A stretch of 64,000 nucleotides of DNA from Malaciobacter pacificus. Lineage in GTDB: Bacteria; Campylobacterota; Campylobacteria; Campylobacterales; Arcobacteraceae. The notes under the pieces are model-generated. The model was given only the letters and a program-made list of their open reading frames with translations. It was not told the origin of the DNA and ran no database searches. Position 1 is the stretch's first letter, and each line of letters starts with the position of its first letter. A program made the translations under genes and the position numbers. The stretch is from positions 1,488,001 to 1,552,000 of the forward strand of contig NZ_CP035928.1 in the NCBI RefSeq assembly GCF_004214795.1, in the 5' to 3' direction. Positions 1 through 8,608 of this stretch are shown piece after piece.

Positions 1-572
1 ATTCTTTTTACTTGATGATATTTTCCTTCAACTATTTCTAGTCTTACTTTTGTATCATCTATAACTTCAAGAACAGCAGGAAGGCAAGGTTTATCTTCAC
101 CTTTTAATATAAGTGTTCCACTTGCAAAAATCTCTTTTTCATTTCCATTTAATTCTTGAGCTAAAACTGCTTCATAAACTTTTGGAATATTACTTCTTGG
201 GCTTGTTAATTTATGATTTAATGCCCCATCATCTGTTAGAATAATTGCACCTGTTGTATCTGCATCTAATCTACCTACAGTAGAAACTTTTGGATTTCTA
301 TATTGCCATCTTTGAGGTAAAAGGCCATAGATTAATGCTCCTGCATCATCATGTGAGCAAATTGTTCTAGGTGGTTTATTCATAAGTACTACTATTTTTA
401 AAGGGTCTAAATCTTCACCATTTAGTTTTAAATCAGCATGTTTTACTTTTAGTGCAGGATTTCTAATCTCTTCATCACCAATTGTTAAAGAATTTTTTCT
501 TAAAAATCTTCTACTATCTTTTCTTGTACAATAACCTAATTGTGACAAAAGTGCATCAACTCTTTTTAGCAT
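1..572 (-). CDS. RsuA-family pseudouridine synthase, 3' end outside window
   Basis: Reading the minus strand from an ATG at 572 gives an open frame of 190 codons that runs off the left edge. The N-terminus (MLKRVDALLSQLGYCTRKDS) is an S4-type RNA-binding fold. It is followed by the catalytic signature GRLDADTTG near residue 100, whose Asp is the nucleophile in the RsuA/RluB/RluE/RluF family. Such enzymes isomerise uridine to pseudouridine in 16S or 23S rRNA in the cytoplasm. RsuA proteins are about 230 residues, so most of the gene is present. It is divergent from aat with a 64-bp gap. Which of the RsuA-type paralogues it is cannot be decided from the visible part. Confidence 0.88.
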   Translation of the reverse strand, partial: MLKRVDALLSQLGYCTRKDSRRFLRKNSLTIGDEEIRNPALKVKHADLKLNGEDLDPLKIVVLMNKPPRTICSHDDAGALIYGLLPQRWQYRNPKVSTVGRLDADTTGAIILTDDGALNHKLTSPRSNIPKVYEAVLAQELNGNEKEIFASGTLILKGEDKPCLPAVLEVIDDTKVRLEIVEGKYHQVKR

Positions 573-636
573 ATATTCTCTTTAAATTTTTTGTGATACT
601 AACATTTTTTTAGTTAAATTTGGGTATTTTTCATTT

Positions 637-1308
637 ATGGAATTACTTGATGAAGAACACAAAATATATCTACTAGATTTAGATAACTATAACTTTCCAA
701 CACTTAGTATGATGGATGATGATTTAGTTGCCATTGGAGGGGATTTTCATCCTCAAAGACTTATAAATGCCTATGAAAATGGGATTTTCCCTTGGTTTAT
801 TGATGATTATAACCATATACATTGGTTTAGTCCAAATAAAAGAATGGTTTTAAAACCAAATGAAATGAAAGTATCTAAAAGTTTAAAAAAATCTATCAAA
901 AATAAAGGCTTTGAAATCAAATCAAATACTAGATTTTCAGATGTTATAAAACAGTGTGGACAAATAAAAAGAAAGCATGAAGATGAAACATGGATAGATG
1001 ATAACTTTATTATAGCTTATACAAATCTCCATCATTTGGGATATGCTCACAGTATTGAGTGTTATCTAGATGGAGAATTAGTTGGTGGATTATATGGTAT
1101 TTTAGTTCATGATAAAATATTTTGTGGTGAAAGTATGTTTGCAAAAGTAAGTGATGCTTCAAAAGTTGCCTTTTATTATCTTTGTAAATGGTGTGAAGAT
1201 AATAATATAGAACTTATTGATTGCCAAGTTTACAATGACCATCTAGCAAGTTTAGGAGCTTATGAAATAACAAGAAATAACTATTTTGACTATTTAATAA
1301 CAAACTAA
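637..1308 (+). CDS. aat: leucyl/phenylalanyl-tRNA--protein transferase
   Basis: This enzyme moves Leu or Phe from charged tRNA onto N-terminal Arg or Lys of proteins, creating N-degrons recognised by ClpS/ClpAP in the cytoplasm. The 223-residue length is normal for the family. Diagnostic motifs are GIFPWF (49-54), HWFSP (62-66), ETWI (117-120), AHSIE (137-141), GGLYG (150-154) and GESMF (164-168). The ATG at 637 is preceded by a weak GGG-containing ribosome site. The gene stands alone, divergent from the pseudouridine synthase and upstream of a chemoreceptor with which it shares no obvious function. Confidence 0.95.
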   Translation: MELLDEEHKIYLLDLDNYNFPTLSMMDDDLVAIGGDFHPQRLINAYENGIFPWFIDDYNHIHWFSPNKRMVLKPNEMKVSKSLKKSIKNKGFEIKSNTRFSDVIKQCGQIKRKHEDETWIDDNFIIAYTNLHHLGYAHSIECYLDGELVGGLYGILVHDKIFCGESMFAKVSDASKVAFYYLCKWCEDNNIELIDCQVYNDHLASLGAYEITRNNYFDYLITN

Positions 1309-1413
1309 CTATATAGTTTATTAAAAGTAATTTGTTATTACTTAATGCTATATCTGTGCTACTTTAAAATTATAAAATAACTAATATTTACAGTATTTAT
1401 TAGGAGAGTTAGA

Positions 1414-2919
1414 ATGTTTTTTTCAAGTAAGAAGAAAGATGAAGAGATTGTTTTATTAAAAAGAAAAATTGAAGAGTTAGAAGCAAAACAAAACAATGAA
1501 GATATTATAATTAATGAAATTAATGATGTATTAAAAAAATTTGAAAAAGGTTTTTATGGAATAACAGTTAAGTCAGATAGTCAAAATGAAAAAATTAATC
1601 AAATAAAGAATACATTAAATTCAGCTCTTATAAAAAATGCTGAATTAGCAGATAGAGGGATACAAGCTTTAATCCAGTATGGAAACTCAAATTTTAGTCA
1701 CCCAATTGACACAAATGAATTAAGCGGTAAAATGGGATCTATAGTTTTAGGTGTTAGAGCTTTGGGTGAAACAGTATCTGAGATTTTAGCTTTATTGGAT
1801 GTTACATCTGATGAATTACATAAAGAAGTTGAAGATTTAACAAATGCTTCAAATAATTTAGCAAGTGCTTCAAATCAACAAGCTGCAAATTTAGAAGAAA
1901 CAGCTGCTGCTTTAGAAGAAGTTACAAGTACTATTGTAAATAACACAGAAAACACTCAAAAGATGGCCCAGCTTTCGCAAGAAGTTAATTTGTCTGCTCA
2001 AAAAGGTGAAGAGTTAGCTAAAAATACAGTTGGTTCTATGAATAGTATTAATGATGAAGTTTCTTTGATTGAAGAAGCTACAACAATAATTGATCAAATA
2101 GCATTCCAAACTAATATTTTATCATTAAATGCTGCAGTTGAAGCAGCAACTGCTGGTGAAGCAGGTAAAGGTTTCGCAGTTGTTGCACAAGAAGTAAGGA
2201 ATTTAGCAACAAGAAGTGCTGATGCTGCTAAAGAGATAAATGATATTGTTCAAAAAGCTAAACAAAGAGCAAATGAAGGAAAAAATATTGCTCAAGATAT
2301 GATTAATGGTTATGCTCAGTTAAATAAAAATATTTCAAGCCAAATGAATATTATTGAGGAAGTTTCTAATGCTTCGAAAGAACAACGAAGTGCAATTGAG
2401 CAAATTAATGATGCCGTTACGCAATTGGATCAAGCAACACAACAAAATGCATCTGCAGCTAGTCAAATTAGTCAACAAAGTAAGCACATTAATGAATTAG
2501 CTATGAAACTTGTTCATATTGTTGAAAATACAAGTTATATAAATGGTTCTGAAAAGCAGATTTGCGATGTTGAAATGATGTTAACTTTAAACAGATTAAA
2601 GTTAGATCATATAAATTTTAAAGATACTAATTTTAAAGACTTAGATTCTAAGAAAACTTGGACTGTAAAAAATGAAAAAGAGTGTAATCTTGGTAAATGG
2701 ATTATTGAACAAGAGTCTAATGGTGAATCATTCACAAAAACAAGTAATTGGGAAAGATTAAAAGAAGCTCATTTAAAAGTTCATGGTGGTGTTCAATGTA
2801 TTATTAATGATAATGCAAGTGGTAATAGTGAAAATATGTTAAAAGAGACAATGAATATTGATAAATGTATTAATGAAGTCTTTTCATCACTTCAAATTAC
2901 AAAGCAAGAGAACTGTTAA
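1414..2919 (+). CDS. soluble methyl-accepting chemotaxis protein with C-terminal CZB zinc-binding domain
   Basis: The 501-residue protein starts with a Lys/Glu-rich coiled coil and has no signal peptide or membrane segment, so it is a cytoplasmic chemoreceptor. The highly conserved signalling hairpin ([23 protein letters not shown]) lies near residues 230-270. The last 115 residues match the chemoreceptor zinc-binding (CZB) domain: LDH, then CNLGKW (the Cys of CxxGxW), then a His pair in EAHLKVH. CZB receptors such as Helicobacter TlpD sense oxidants or zinc, and that role is inferred here. A TAGGAG ribosome site precedes the ATG. The gene is apparently monocistronic and ends against sanA. 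Confidence 0.92.
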   Translation: MFFSSKKKDEEIVLLKRKIEELEAKQNNEDIIINEINDVLKKFEKGFYGITVKSDSQNEKINQIKNTLNSALIKNAELADRGIQALIQYGNSNFSHPIDTNELSGKMGSIVLGVRALGETVSEILALLDVTSDELHKEVEDLTNASNNLASASNQQAANLEETAAALEEVTSTIVNNTENTQKMAQLSQEVNLSAQKGEELAKNTVGSMNSINDEVSLIEEATTIIDQIAFQTNILSLNAAVEAATAGEAGKGFAVVAQEVRNLATRSADAAKEINDIVQKAKQRANEGKNIAQDMINGYAQLNKNISSQMNIIEEVSNASKEQRSAIEQINDAVTQLDQATQQNASAASQISQQSKHINELAMKLVHIVENTSYINGSEKQICDVEMMLTLNRLKLDHINFKDTNFKDLDSKKTWTVKNEKECNLGKWIIEQESNGESFTKTSNWERLKEAHLKVHGGVQCIINDNASGNSENMLKETMNIDKCINEVFSSLQITKQENC

Positions 2920-2933
2920 AAGTCCCTACTTTT
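2918..2933. terminator. small hairpin between convergent genes
   Basis: A 6-bp stem AAAAGT/ACTTTT with loop CCCT overlaps the stop codons of the convergent chemoreceptor and SanA-like genes. It is flanked by A and T runs, so it could end transcription on both strands, but the stem is short. Confidence 0.35.
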
Positions 2934-3543
2934 TATAAATAACTTTAATTTTATCGCCTAATACTTTGGGTTTAGTATCTAAGATATTTAAATCCAAATA
3001 GGCTTTAATCATAGCAAGTTTTTCTCTATCTTCCATTTTTTCTAAAGATTTCGTACCTTTTAAACTTTTAGCCGCATACCCTATGGCCTTTTGTCCTTTT
3101 CCTTTAGCAATATATAAAGCTCTTTCTAAATGAAATTTTTGACTTACAATTATATAATCATCCAAATCAAAAATTTCCCTTGCCCTTACAATTGAGTCAA
3201 AAGTTCTGTGTCCATGAAAATCTTTTGTAATATATCTAGAAGGTACACCTTTTTTAATTAAATCTTTGTACATAGTTGTAACTTCATCATAATATTTACT
3301 TTTATCACCTGATACAACAATAGCTTTTATTTTATTTGATTTCCATAATTCAAAAGCTGCATCAATTCTATATTTATAAAAATAGTTTTGCTTTCCTTTT
3401 TTTATATATTTTGCAGTTCCTAATACTAAAGCAGCTTTTTTAGAAGGTATTTTATTTATATCTGAATAAATTTTATAGTTTTCATTGGCAAATAAACTAT
3501 TTGTTATGAAAAAGATAAGAAAGGTTTTGAAAATTTTAATCAT
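2926..3543 (-). CDS. SanA/YdcF-like DUF218 envelope protein
   Basis: This 205-residue protein has an N-terminal hydrophobic signal or anchor (residues 1-19, ending SLFANE). It is followed by the DUF218 pattern: ALVLGTAKY, then a region reading VVSGDKS, then GVPSRYI and GHRTFDSIVRAREIF, then VSQKFHLERALYIA. SanA-type proteins in this family affect envelope permeability to vancomycin and detergents; their biochemical activity is not settled. It is the last gene of the minus-strand tonB run, 26 bp after the tonB stop, and may be cotranscribed. A link to iron or TonB function is not implied by the sequence. Confidence 0.8.
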   Translation of the reverse strand: MIKIFKTFLIFFITNSLFANENYKIYSDINKIPSKKAALVLGTAKYIKKGKQNYFYKYRIDAAFELWKSNKIKAIVVSGDKSKYYDEVTTMYKDLIKKGVPSRYITKDFHGHRTFDSIVRAREIFDLDDYIIVSQKFHLERALYIAKGKGQKAIGYAAKSLKGTKSLEKMEDREKLAMIKAYLDLNILDTKPKVLGDKIKVIYKK

Positions 3544-3569
3544 GAACTGATTATAACAAATTGTATATT

Positions 3570-4271
3570 TTATATAAGTTTATATGCAATAGGTATTTTA
3601 ATTTCTATATCAGTAGTAGTTTTTGGGAAATTATTTGCTGCTCTTTTTATGGCTTCAATAGTAGACTTCCTTAAAAATTTATTTCCATCAATGATTTGTA
3701 TTTCTCCAAGTTTTCCATCTTTTAAAATTTTAAATTTAACTGTTACTAAACCTTGAATTTTTAATTTTCTTGCTCGCTTTGGATATTTTATATTTTCATT
3801 TATAAGGTTTCTTATTTGTGATAAATGTTTATTTAAAAACTCTTGCTTTGCATTAACTTTTGGTACAGTATTAATAGCTTTTTTTGATATTACTGGCTTA
3901 GGAGTAGTTATAGTTTCTTCTTTAACTACTTTTTTAACAGGCTTTTGAACCTCTTGTTTCCTAATCTCTTTTTTTATAGTTTTTTTTACTACTTTCTTAG
4001 CTTTTGGCTTAGGTTTTACTTTTGGTTTAATCTGTTTTTTTACTACTTCTTTTTTTATAATTTTTTCTTGAACTTTTTTTATTTCTTCTTTTTTTGGAAG
4101 TTCTTTTTTAATAATAGGTTTTATTTCAACATGATTAAGGGATATCTTTTTAACTGGTTCTTCAATCTTTTCTTTATTAAATTCACTGTTACTATAAACA
4201 TAAAATAGTGTTGTAGCAGCACTTAAGTATATAAATAAAGTTAAGAAAAAAGAGCCAAAATATCGTTTCAT
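3570..4271 (-). CDS. tonB: TonB energy-transducing protein
   Basis: TonB couples the inner-membrane proton gradient, harvested by ExbB/ExbD, to outer-membrane receptors. The 233 residues show the expected order: a short cytoplasmic tail, one membrane helix (about 9-27), a periplasm-spanning Lys/Pro/Glu-rich linker (about 40-130) with repeated KK, KP and VKK units, and a C-terminal TonB domain (about 150-233) with YPKRARKLKIQG and VTVKFKI. The start overlaps the exbD stop by four bases (ATGA), indicating translational coupling. The linker is Lys-heavy rather than Pro-Lys regular, which produces a misleading Phe-rich open frame on the other strand. Confidence 0.93.
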   Translation of the reverse strand: MKRYFGSFFLTLFIYLSAATTLFYVYSNSEFNKEKIEEPVKKISLNHVEIKPIIKKELPKKEEIKKVQEKIIKKEVVKKQIKPKVKPKPKAKKVVKKTIKKEIRKQEVQKPVKKVVKEETITTPKPVISKKAINTVPKVNAKQEFLNKHLSQIRNLINENIKYPKRARKLKIQGLVTVKFKILKDGKLGEIQIIDGNKFLRKSTIEAIKRAANNFPKTTTDIEIKIPIAYKLI

Positions 4272-4651
4272 TTTTTAGTCACAATAGAAATATTTGAGTA
4301 TTCGTTCTTTTTTAACATATCTAAGACACTAACAAAAAGCTCAAACTTTGCATTTTTGTCACTATTTATATGAATTGGAGTATCTTTTGGAAACTGTAAA
4401 ACATGATTTTCAATGTTATATAATCCTTGGATATTATTGTTACAAAGTAAATTGCCCTCTTCTTTTATAGTTATAATTACTTCTTTGTTTAGTTTTATAT
4501 TTTCAGCATTTTTACCTTCAGGTAAAGATACAGGAATAATACCTTTTGATATAAATGTAGTAGTCATTAAAACTATTGCTAAAAGAACTAATAATACATC
4601 AATAAAAGGAATTACGTTTATTGAATCATACTTCTTTAGCTTCATATTCAC
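4268..4651 (-). CDS. exbD: ExbD biopolymer transport protein
   Basis: ExbD is the proton-responsive partner of ExbB in the TonB motor. The 127-residue protein has a short N-terminal tail, one membrane helix (about 14-35) containing the essential Asp (D18 in NVIPFIDVLLVLL), and a small periplasmic domain ending VSVLDMLKKNEYSNISIVTKK-like, as in other ExbD/TolR proteins. It overlaps exbB upstream by 26 bp and tonB downstream by 4 bp, so the three are surely cotranscribed. TolR is the alternative; the neighbouring tonB and receptor favour ExbD. Confidence 0.92.
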   Translation of the reverse strand: MNMKLKKYDSINVIPFIDVLLVLLAIVLMTTTFISKGIIPVSLPEGKNAENIKLNKEVIITIKEEGNLLCNNNIQGLYNIENHVLQFPKDTPIHINSDKNAKFELFVSVLDMLKKNEYSNISIVTKK

Positions 4652-5051
4652 TCTCTTTTACTTCAGCATATCTTCCTAAAATATTGTAAAAAATTTGAGA
4701 CATAATTGCAACTACCAATCCAACTGCTGTTGCTTTAAGTGCAAGGGCAAGGGAACTCATAATTTTTGCAGCTTCAATATCTCCATTACTCATTGTCATA
4801 AAAGTTAGCATAATAGCAATAACAGTACCAAGTAAACCAATATATGGTGAGTTTGAAGCAATAGTACCTATGATTGTAAGATGTTTTGTAAGTGCAATAT
4901 CTAAGGCTTTTTTATTTTTATAAGAGTTTATATCCATTCTTTTGTAAAAAATGATTCTTTCAATAAAGAACCAAAATGATAAAAAACTCATAAATACTAA
5001 AAGTGCAATAACACCATAGTCAACTAAATGCTTTAAAACTTCAATATCCAT
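4626..5051 (-). CDS. exbB: ExbB proton-channel protein
   Basis: This is the inner-membrane channel component of the TonB energising complex. At 141 residues it is the short ExbB form common in Campylobacterota. Three membrane segments are visible: about 10-30, 60-85 (SPYIGLLGTVIAIML) and 98-120 (ALKATAVGLVVAIMSQ), with the conserved small-residue patterns lining the ExbB pore. It lies 54 bp downstream of the polyferredoxin gene and overlaps exbD. TolQ is unlikely given the gene order exbB-exbD-tonB next to a TonB-dependent receptor. Confidence 0.92.
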   Translation of the reverse strand: MDIEVLKHLVDYGVIALLVFMSFLSFWFFIERIIFYKRMDINSYKNKKALDIALTKHLTIIGTIASNSPYIGLLGTVIAIMLTFMTMSNGDIEAAKIMSSLALALKATAVGLVVAIMSQIFYNILGRYAEVKESEYEAKEV

Positions 5052-5105
5052 ACTAACACCCCTTTTAAAAGTTAAGTATTCTATAAAAAGAGTGTTAATT
5101 TTGAG

Positions 5106-6545
5106 TTAATTTATTTTATGAATGTTTTTGTGTTGCATTGAAGCATTATTATGTCCACTTTTTTGCACACCATATGTTTTAAAAACATAACCCACATAAA
5201 AATTAAGACTCATGTATGAAATTATTACAATACTTGCAAAAGGAAAAGCTAATAATCGTAAATTAATTTTCTCAGTTAATAGTTTTAATCTATAAAACAT
5301 TAAAACAAAAGCCCAGATATAAGCAATATGAGGGAATACTTTAAATATTAATAACCAACTCTCACCTCTTTTTGCTAATGGCTCCATAGGGTCTAAACCA
5401 ACATGAAAAGCTTCATTGAATCCATTAAAAATATTTGAAGCATAATGTACAAAGAAGAACTCAAGAATATGTGCTAATCCACCAATTATAAATAGAGGAA
5501 TTAATGCATAACTTAGAGTATAAAAAGTTTTTTCATAATCAATTTTTAAAATCTTTGAACTAACAAACATTCCTAAAATGTTCAATCCAATAACAGTGAA
5601 TATACTAAAAAAAAGGATTGTAAATCCATCAATACTAATAAAAGTTATATCTGTAATATTTTTTATATATGTAGATATTTTATTCCAAATAAATTCATCT
5701 GCAATTGCTGTCCTATTTAAAGCATGTTTTATTGTCATTGAAAATGCTAATATTGCTGTTAGAATCAATAAAGTCCACACTTCTACTTTTTGAATTTTAA
5801 ATTTACTAAATAAACTTGATGATGGTTTATTTATTGTAAAAGCTACATTTTCACAAGAAGTAGCACAATCCATACACAAAGTACAATCTTCCATAGAATT
5901 CTTTTTGTTAAAAGTAAATGGTTTTAAATCATAAGTACATGCTTTTGCACAATCAAATGTCTTACAAGTAGAGCATCCTTCTTTATATGTCTCTAATTTC
6001 ATAAAACTAATTTTTGAAAATACTTTTGTAACTGTACCTAAAGGACAAATATATTTACAATAGGCCATATCTTTATAAATAAAGAAAAAAACTATTGATA
6101 AAATAGTTAATATTAAAAAAAATAGTGACGTATTAAATGGGCTTCTATATATGCCTGGAAATAAAAAAATCAATAACCAATATCCACCAAGTATAATGCT
6201 AAGACCTATAAATGGATTAGCTAATTTTTTTGGTATCTTTTTATTTAATCCAATTTTTGTTATGTATTTACCAATAAATCCATGTGGACAAATACCACAA
6301 AACACCCTTCCTAAAGTTGATAATGATAAAACCATAAAAAAAGACCAAAAAAGACTCCAAAATAGTGCTGTAGTAAATGCATTTTCTTCTTTTACTGGAT
6401 AAATGAATCCTAAAAATATTGCATAAAAAAATGTAAATGTTATCAGTAATCTTAACATTTGTAAGAATATTTCATTTTTAAATAAAAATCTAAATAAAGA
6501 AAAAGAGAATAAATCTTTTCCTTTTTTATTAATTATGTTTTTCAT
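5106..6545 (-). CDS. multi-pass membrane polyferredoxin (NapH/NosR/MauN-like)
   Basis: This 479-residue integral membrane protein has about ten hydrophobic segments. The N-terminal half carries CGICPHG (Cys83, Cys86) and CKYICPLG (Cys163, Cys167), the paired Cys-Pro motifs of the NapH/NosR/CcoG families. Two 4Fe-4S ferredoxin motifs follow: Cys191/194/199/203 and Cys221/224/227/231. The C-terminal half adds four or five more membrane helices with several His (for example GGLAHILEF and FPHIAYI) that could hold haem or quinone. It sits 9 bp after the receptor and before exbB. I infer electron transfer across the membrane, perhaps reducing an imported metal; the substrate is unknown. Confidence 0.75.
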   Translation of the reverse strand: MKNIINKKGKDLFSFSLFRFLFKNEIFLQMLRLLITFTFFYAIFLGFIYPVKEENAFTTALFWSLFWSFFMVLSLSTLGRVFCGICPHGFIGKYITKIGLNKKIPKKLANPFIGLSIILGGYWLLIFLFPGIYRSPFNTSLFFLILTILSIVFFFIYKDMAYCKYICPLGTVTKVFSKISFMKLETYKEGCSTCKTFDCAKACTYDLKPFTFNKKNSMEDCTLCMDCATSCENVAFTINKPSSSLFSKFKIQKVEVWTLLILTAILAFSMTIKHALNRTAIADEFIWNKISTYIKNITDITFISIDGFTILFFSIFTVIGLNILGMFVSSKILKIDYEKTFYTLSYALIPLFIIGGLAHILEFFFVHYASNIFNGFNEAFHVGLDPMEPLAKRGESWLLIFKVFPHIAYIWAFVLMFYRLKLLTEKINLRLLAFPFASIVIISYMSLNFYVGYVFKTYGVQKSGHNNASMQHKNIHKIN

Positions 6546-6554
6546 CTTGCACCA

Positions 6555-8429
6555 CTAAAACGTATATTCAATACCAGTATAATAATATCTTTGACCAGGA
6601 TCATTTGGTGTTCCTCTTGAAGTCATATTATATGGTATTAGTTTATTAAAGATATTATCTATTCCAAAGAATAGATCAAGATTATTTGTAAAGTTATAGT
6701 TTAACTTGAAATCAGCTACCGTGTAATTACTGTTTACATTTATTCTATTTTCATCTGTCCCATAATATTTTTGGTATCTTTTAATATTGAAATATGTATC
6801 TAATTTATTATGAGAATACATTAAATTTAGTTTTATAGTATCTTTTGCACTTCCCGTTAATCTATCACCTGATGTTTTGTCTTTTGTATTTAAATGTTCC
6901 CATCCAAAACCAATATTTAATGATTTATTTAGATTATATTTAGATGACAATTCAATACCTTCTATACTTGCTCTATCAATATTTTCATAAGAAGTATAAT
7001 TTATTCTAGTAATTGGATTATAAGTTACAGTATATGAGTTTATAAGATTTTTTAATTTAGAATTATGATAAATTATCTCTAAATCAAAATTATTTTTAAC
7101 ATAACCAACTGCAAATTCATAAGTTTTTGATTCTTCAGGTTCTAAATTTTCATTTCCAGAAATATCATAAGTAATAGGTCCTGCAGATCTTGTGAAATGG
7201 CTATACATATTAGTAAAACTTGGAGCTTTAAATGACGTACCATAACTTGTTCTAAATTTAAAATCAGATAATTTATACATTAAAGAGACTTTTGGATTTA
7301 GTGTATCACCAAAATCACTAAAGTTATCATATCTAACACCAACATTTGAAACTAAATTTTCAGTAAAATTATACTCATTTTGAAAAAGTAAATTTATATT
7401 ATCTCTTTATGCTTTTTTTGTATACATTGAAACATCAATTTTGTCATTTTTATAGCCAGCACCAATAATATTAGTACTATTATCACTTGTATAATGTCTA
7501 AAATAATTATTAAGTTCTAATTGTTTATAATCAGTAGTTTCACTACCACTTCCTCTATTTACATCTGTGTCGCTATATCCATAAGCTAAATTAGAATCAA
7601 AAATAAACTCTTCACCAATATAATTGTATTGAGTAGTTAGTTGGTATCTATTCTCTTTTTCATAAGTTGTTACATTAGCGTAATTTTTACCATCATCATT
7701 TTGTTTTGAATATTCTAATCTTGTATTTAAAGTATTACTTTCATTCAATTTTATACTATTGCCATAACTTAAAAAAATTCTAGATTCATTTTTTAAATCA
7801 GTTGCAATTTCTGTTTTATTTTCTCTAAAGTCTTCTTTTTTTCTAATTTCAATACCATAGTTATGTGAAATATTATCTGTTTTTTTATTCCCATATATTT
7901 TTGCAATATAACTATTTCTTTCATGATTTTGTGCCATTCCTGTTATAAGTGAAGCTTTTAAACTATCTTTTACAGAATTTTTCTTAGTGATAATATTTAT
8001 AACCCCCGCTATACCATCAGCTCCATATAAAGCAGACATAGGACCTCTTACAATTTCAATTCTTTCAATGTCTGAAAGTTGTACTGAGGTTAAATCAAAA
8101 GAACCATATTTCCCAGTTCTTCTCATACCATCAATTAATAATAAAGTATGAGAACTATTAAACCCTCTTAAACTTATACTTGAAGTACTTCCTGCATTTT
8201 TTACATCAACTCCTAAAGCATTATCTAATAATTGGGGAACAGTTTGAGCATTTGTTTTTTTAATAAAAGTATCATCAAATACTTCTATACTTGCTTGGAC
8301 ATCATCAATATTAGTTTCTTGTCCTAAAGAAGTTGTTGTAACATTTATAGCTTCAAGCTCAACAGCTTGTAAACTATTTACAGCAAATAATAAAGATGCA
8401 ACGGTAAGTGATTTTTTTAGAATAGTCAT
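6555..8429 (-). pseudogene. TonB-dependent outer-membrane receptor interrupted by one in-frame TAA
   Basis: From the ATG at 8429 (ribosome site GGAGAGGA) the frame encodes a signal peptide (residues 1-22), a TonB-box-like stretch (LEAINVTTTSL), and a plug domain with LRGFNSSHTLLLIDG and IERIEIVRGPMSALYG. It stops at a TAA at 7407-7409 after 340 residues. The same frame continues without any shift through 42 more codons of good barrel sequence (DNINLLFQNEYNF, VGVRYDNF) and on to a normal barrel end, YYYTGIEYTF, at 6555. Repaired, the protein would be 624 residues, typical of CirA/BtuB-type receptors. The cargo (iron-siderophore, haem, copper, cobalamin) cannot be told. It may be a recent pseudogene, a phase-variable state or a base-call error. 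Confidence 0.85.
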
Positions 8430-8505
8430 TTCCTCTCCATGTGATAAATATATACACCATGTTTATATTAAAAAAAGGAAACTTCTTGTAAAATTTACAT
8501 GGTGT
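8430..8505 (-). promoter_or_regulatory. structured 5' leader of the TonB-dependent receptor gene
   Basis: On the minus-strand transcript a 9-nt segment ACACCATGT (8505-8497) can pair perfectly with ACATGGTGT (8462-8454). Its core CCATGT can instead pair with ACATGG (8442-8437), which abuts the GGAGAGGA ribosome site. Mutually exclusive pairings of this kind are what a translational switch needs. I could not match the sequence to a named riboswitch class; there is no cobalamin-type core. Confidence 0.35.
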
Positions 8506-8509
8506 TGAT

Positions 8510-8556
8510 TCGCCAGTTCTCTATTTTTTAGTCGCCAAACTTTTAGGATAGAGAAC
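8510..8556. promoter_or_regulatory. candidate response-regulator operator upstream of the receptor gene
   Basis: TCGCCA occurs at 8510-8515 and again at 8532-8537, same orientation and exactly 22 bp apart, unusual in such AT-rich DNA. Overlapping it, GTTCTCTAT (8516-8524) and ATAGAGAAC (8548-8556) form an inverted repeat with 32-bp centre spacing. OmpR/PhoB-type regulators bind direct repeats on one helical face, and such a regulator is encoded just upstream at 9453-10112. The assignment is inference. Confidence 0.4.
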
Positions 8557-8608
8557 TTATATTTTATGAATGAGTATTCTATTAGTATTTTGTTAATTAA
8601 CTGTTAAT

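Noticed and set aside
3945-4208. Phe/Tyr-rich 87-residue open frame on the plus strand
   Set aside because: It is the antisense of the Lys-rich TonB linker; AAA/AAG codons give TTT/CTT runs. The residue makeup has no biological sense.
7281-7409. Receptor gene treated as two genes or as a frameshift
   Set aside because: Both halves are in the same frame and the 42 codons between them read as barrel sequence, so a point nonsense change explains it without a shift or second start.
8430-8560. Cobalamin, TPP or other known riboswitch upstream of the receptor
   Set aside because: None of the conserved cores of those classes is present on the transcribed strand; only generic inverted repeats are seen.
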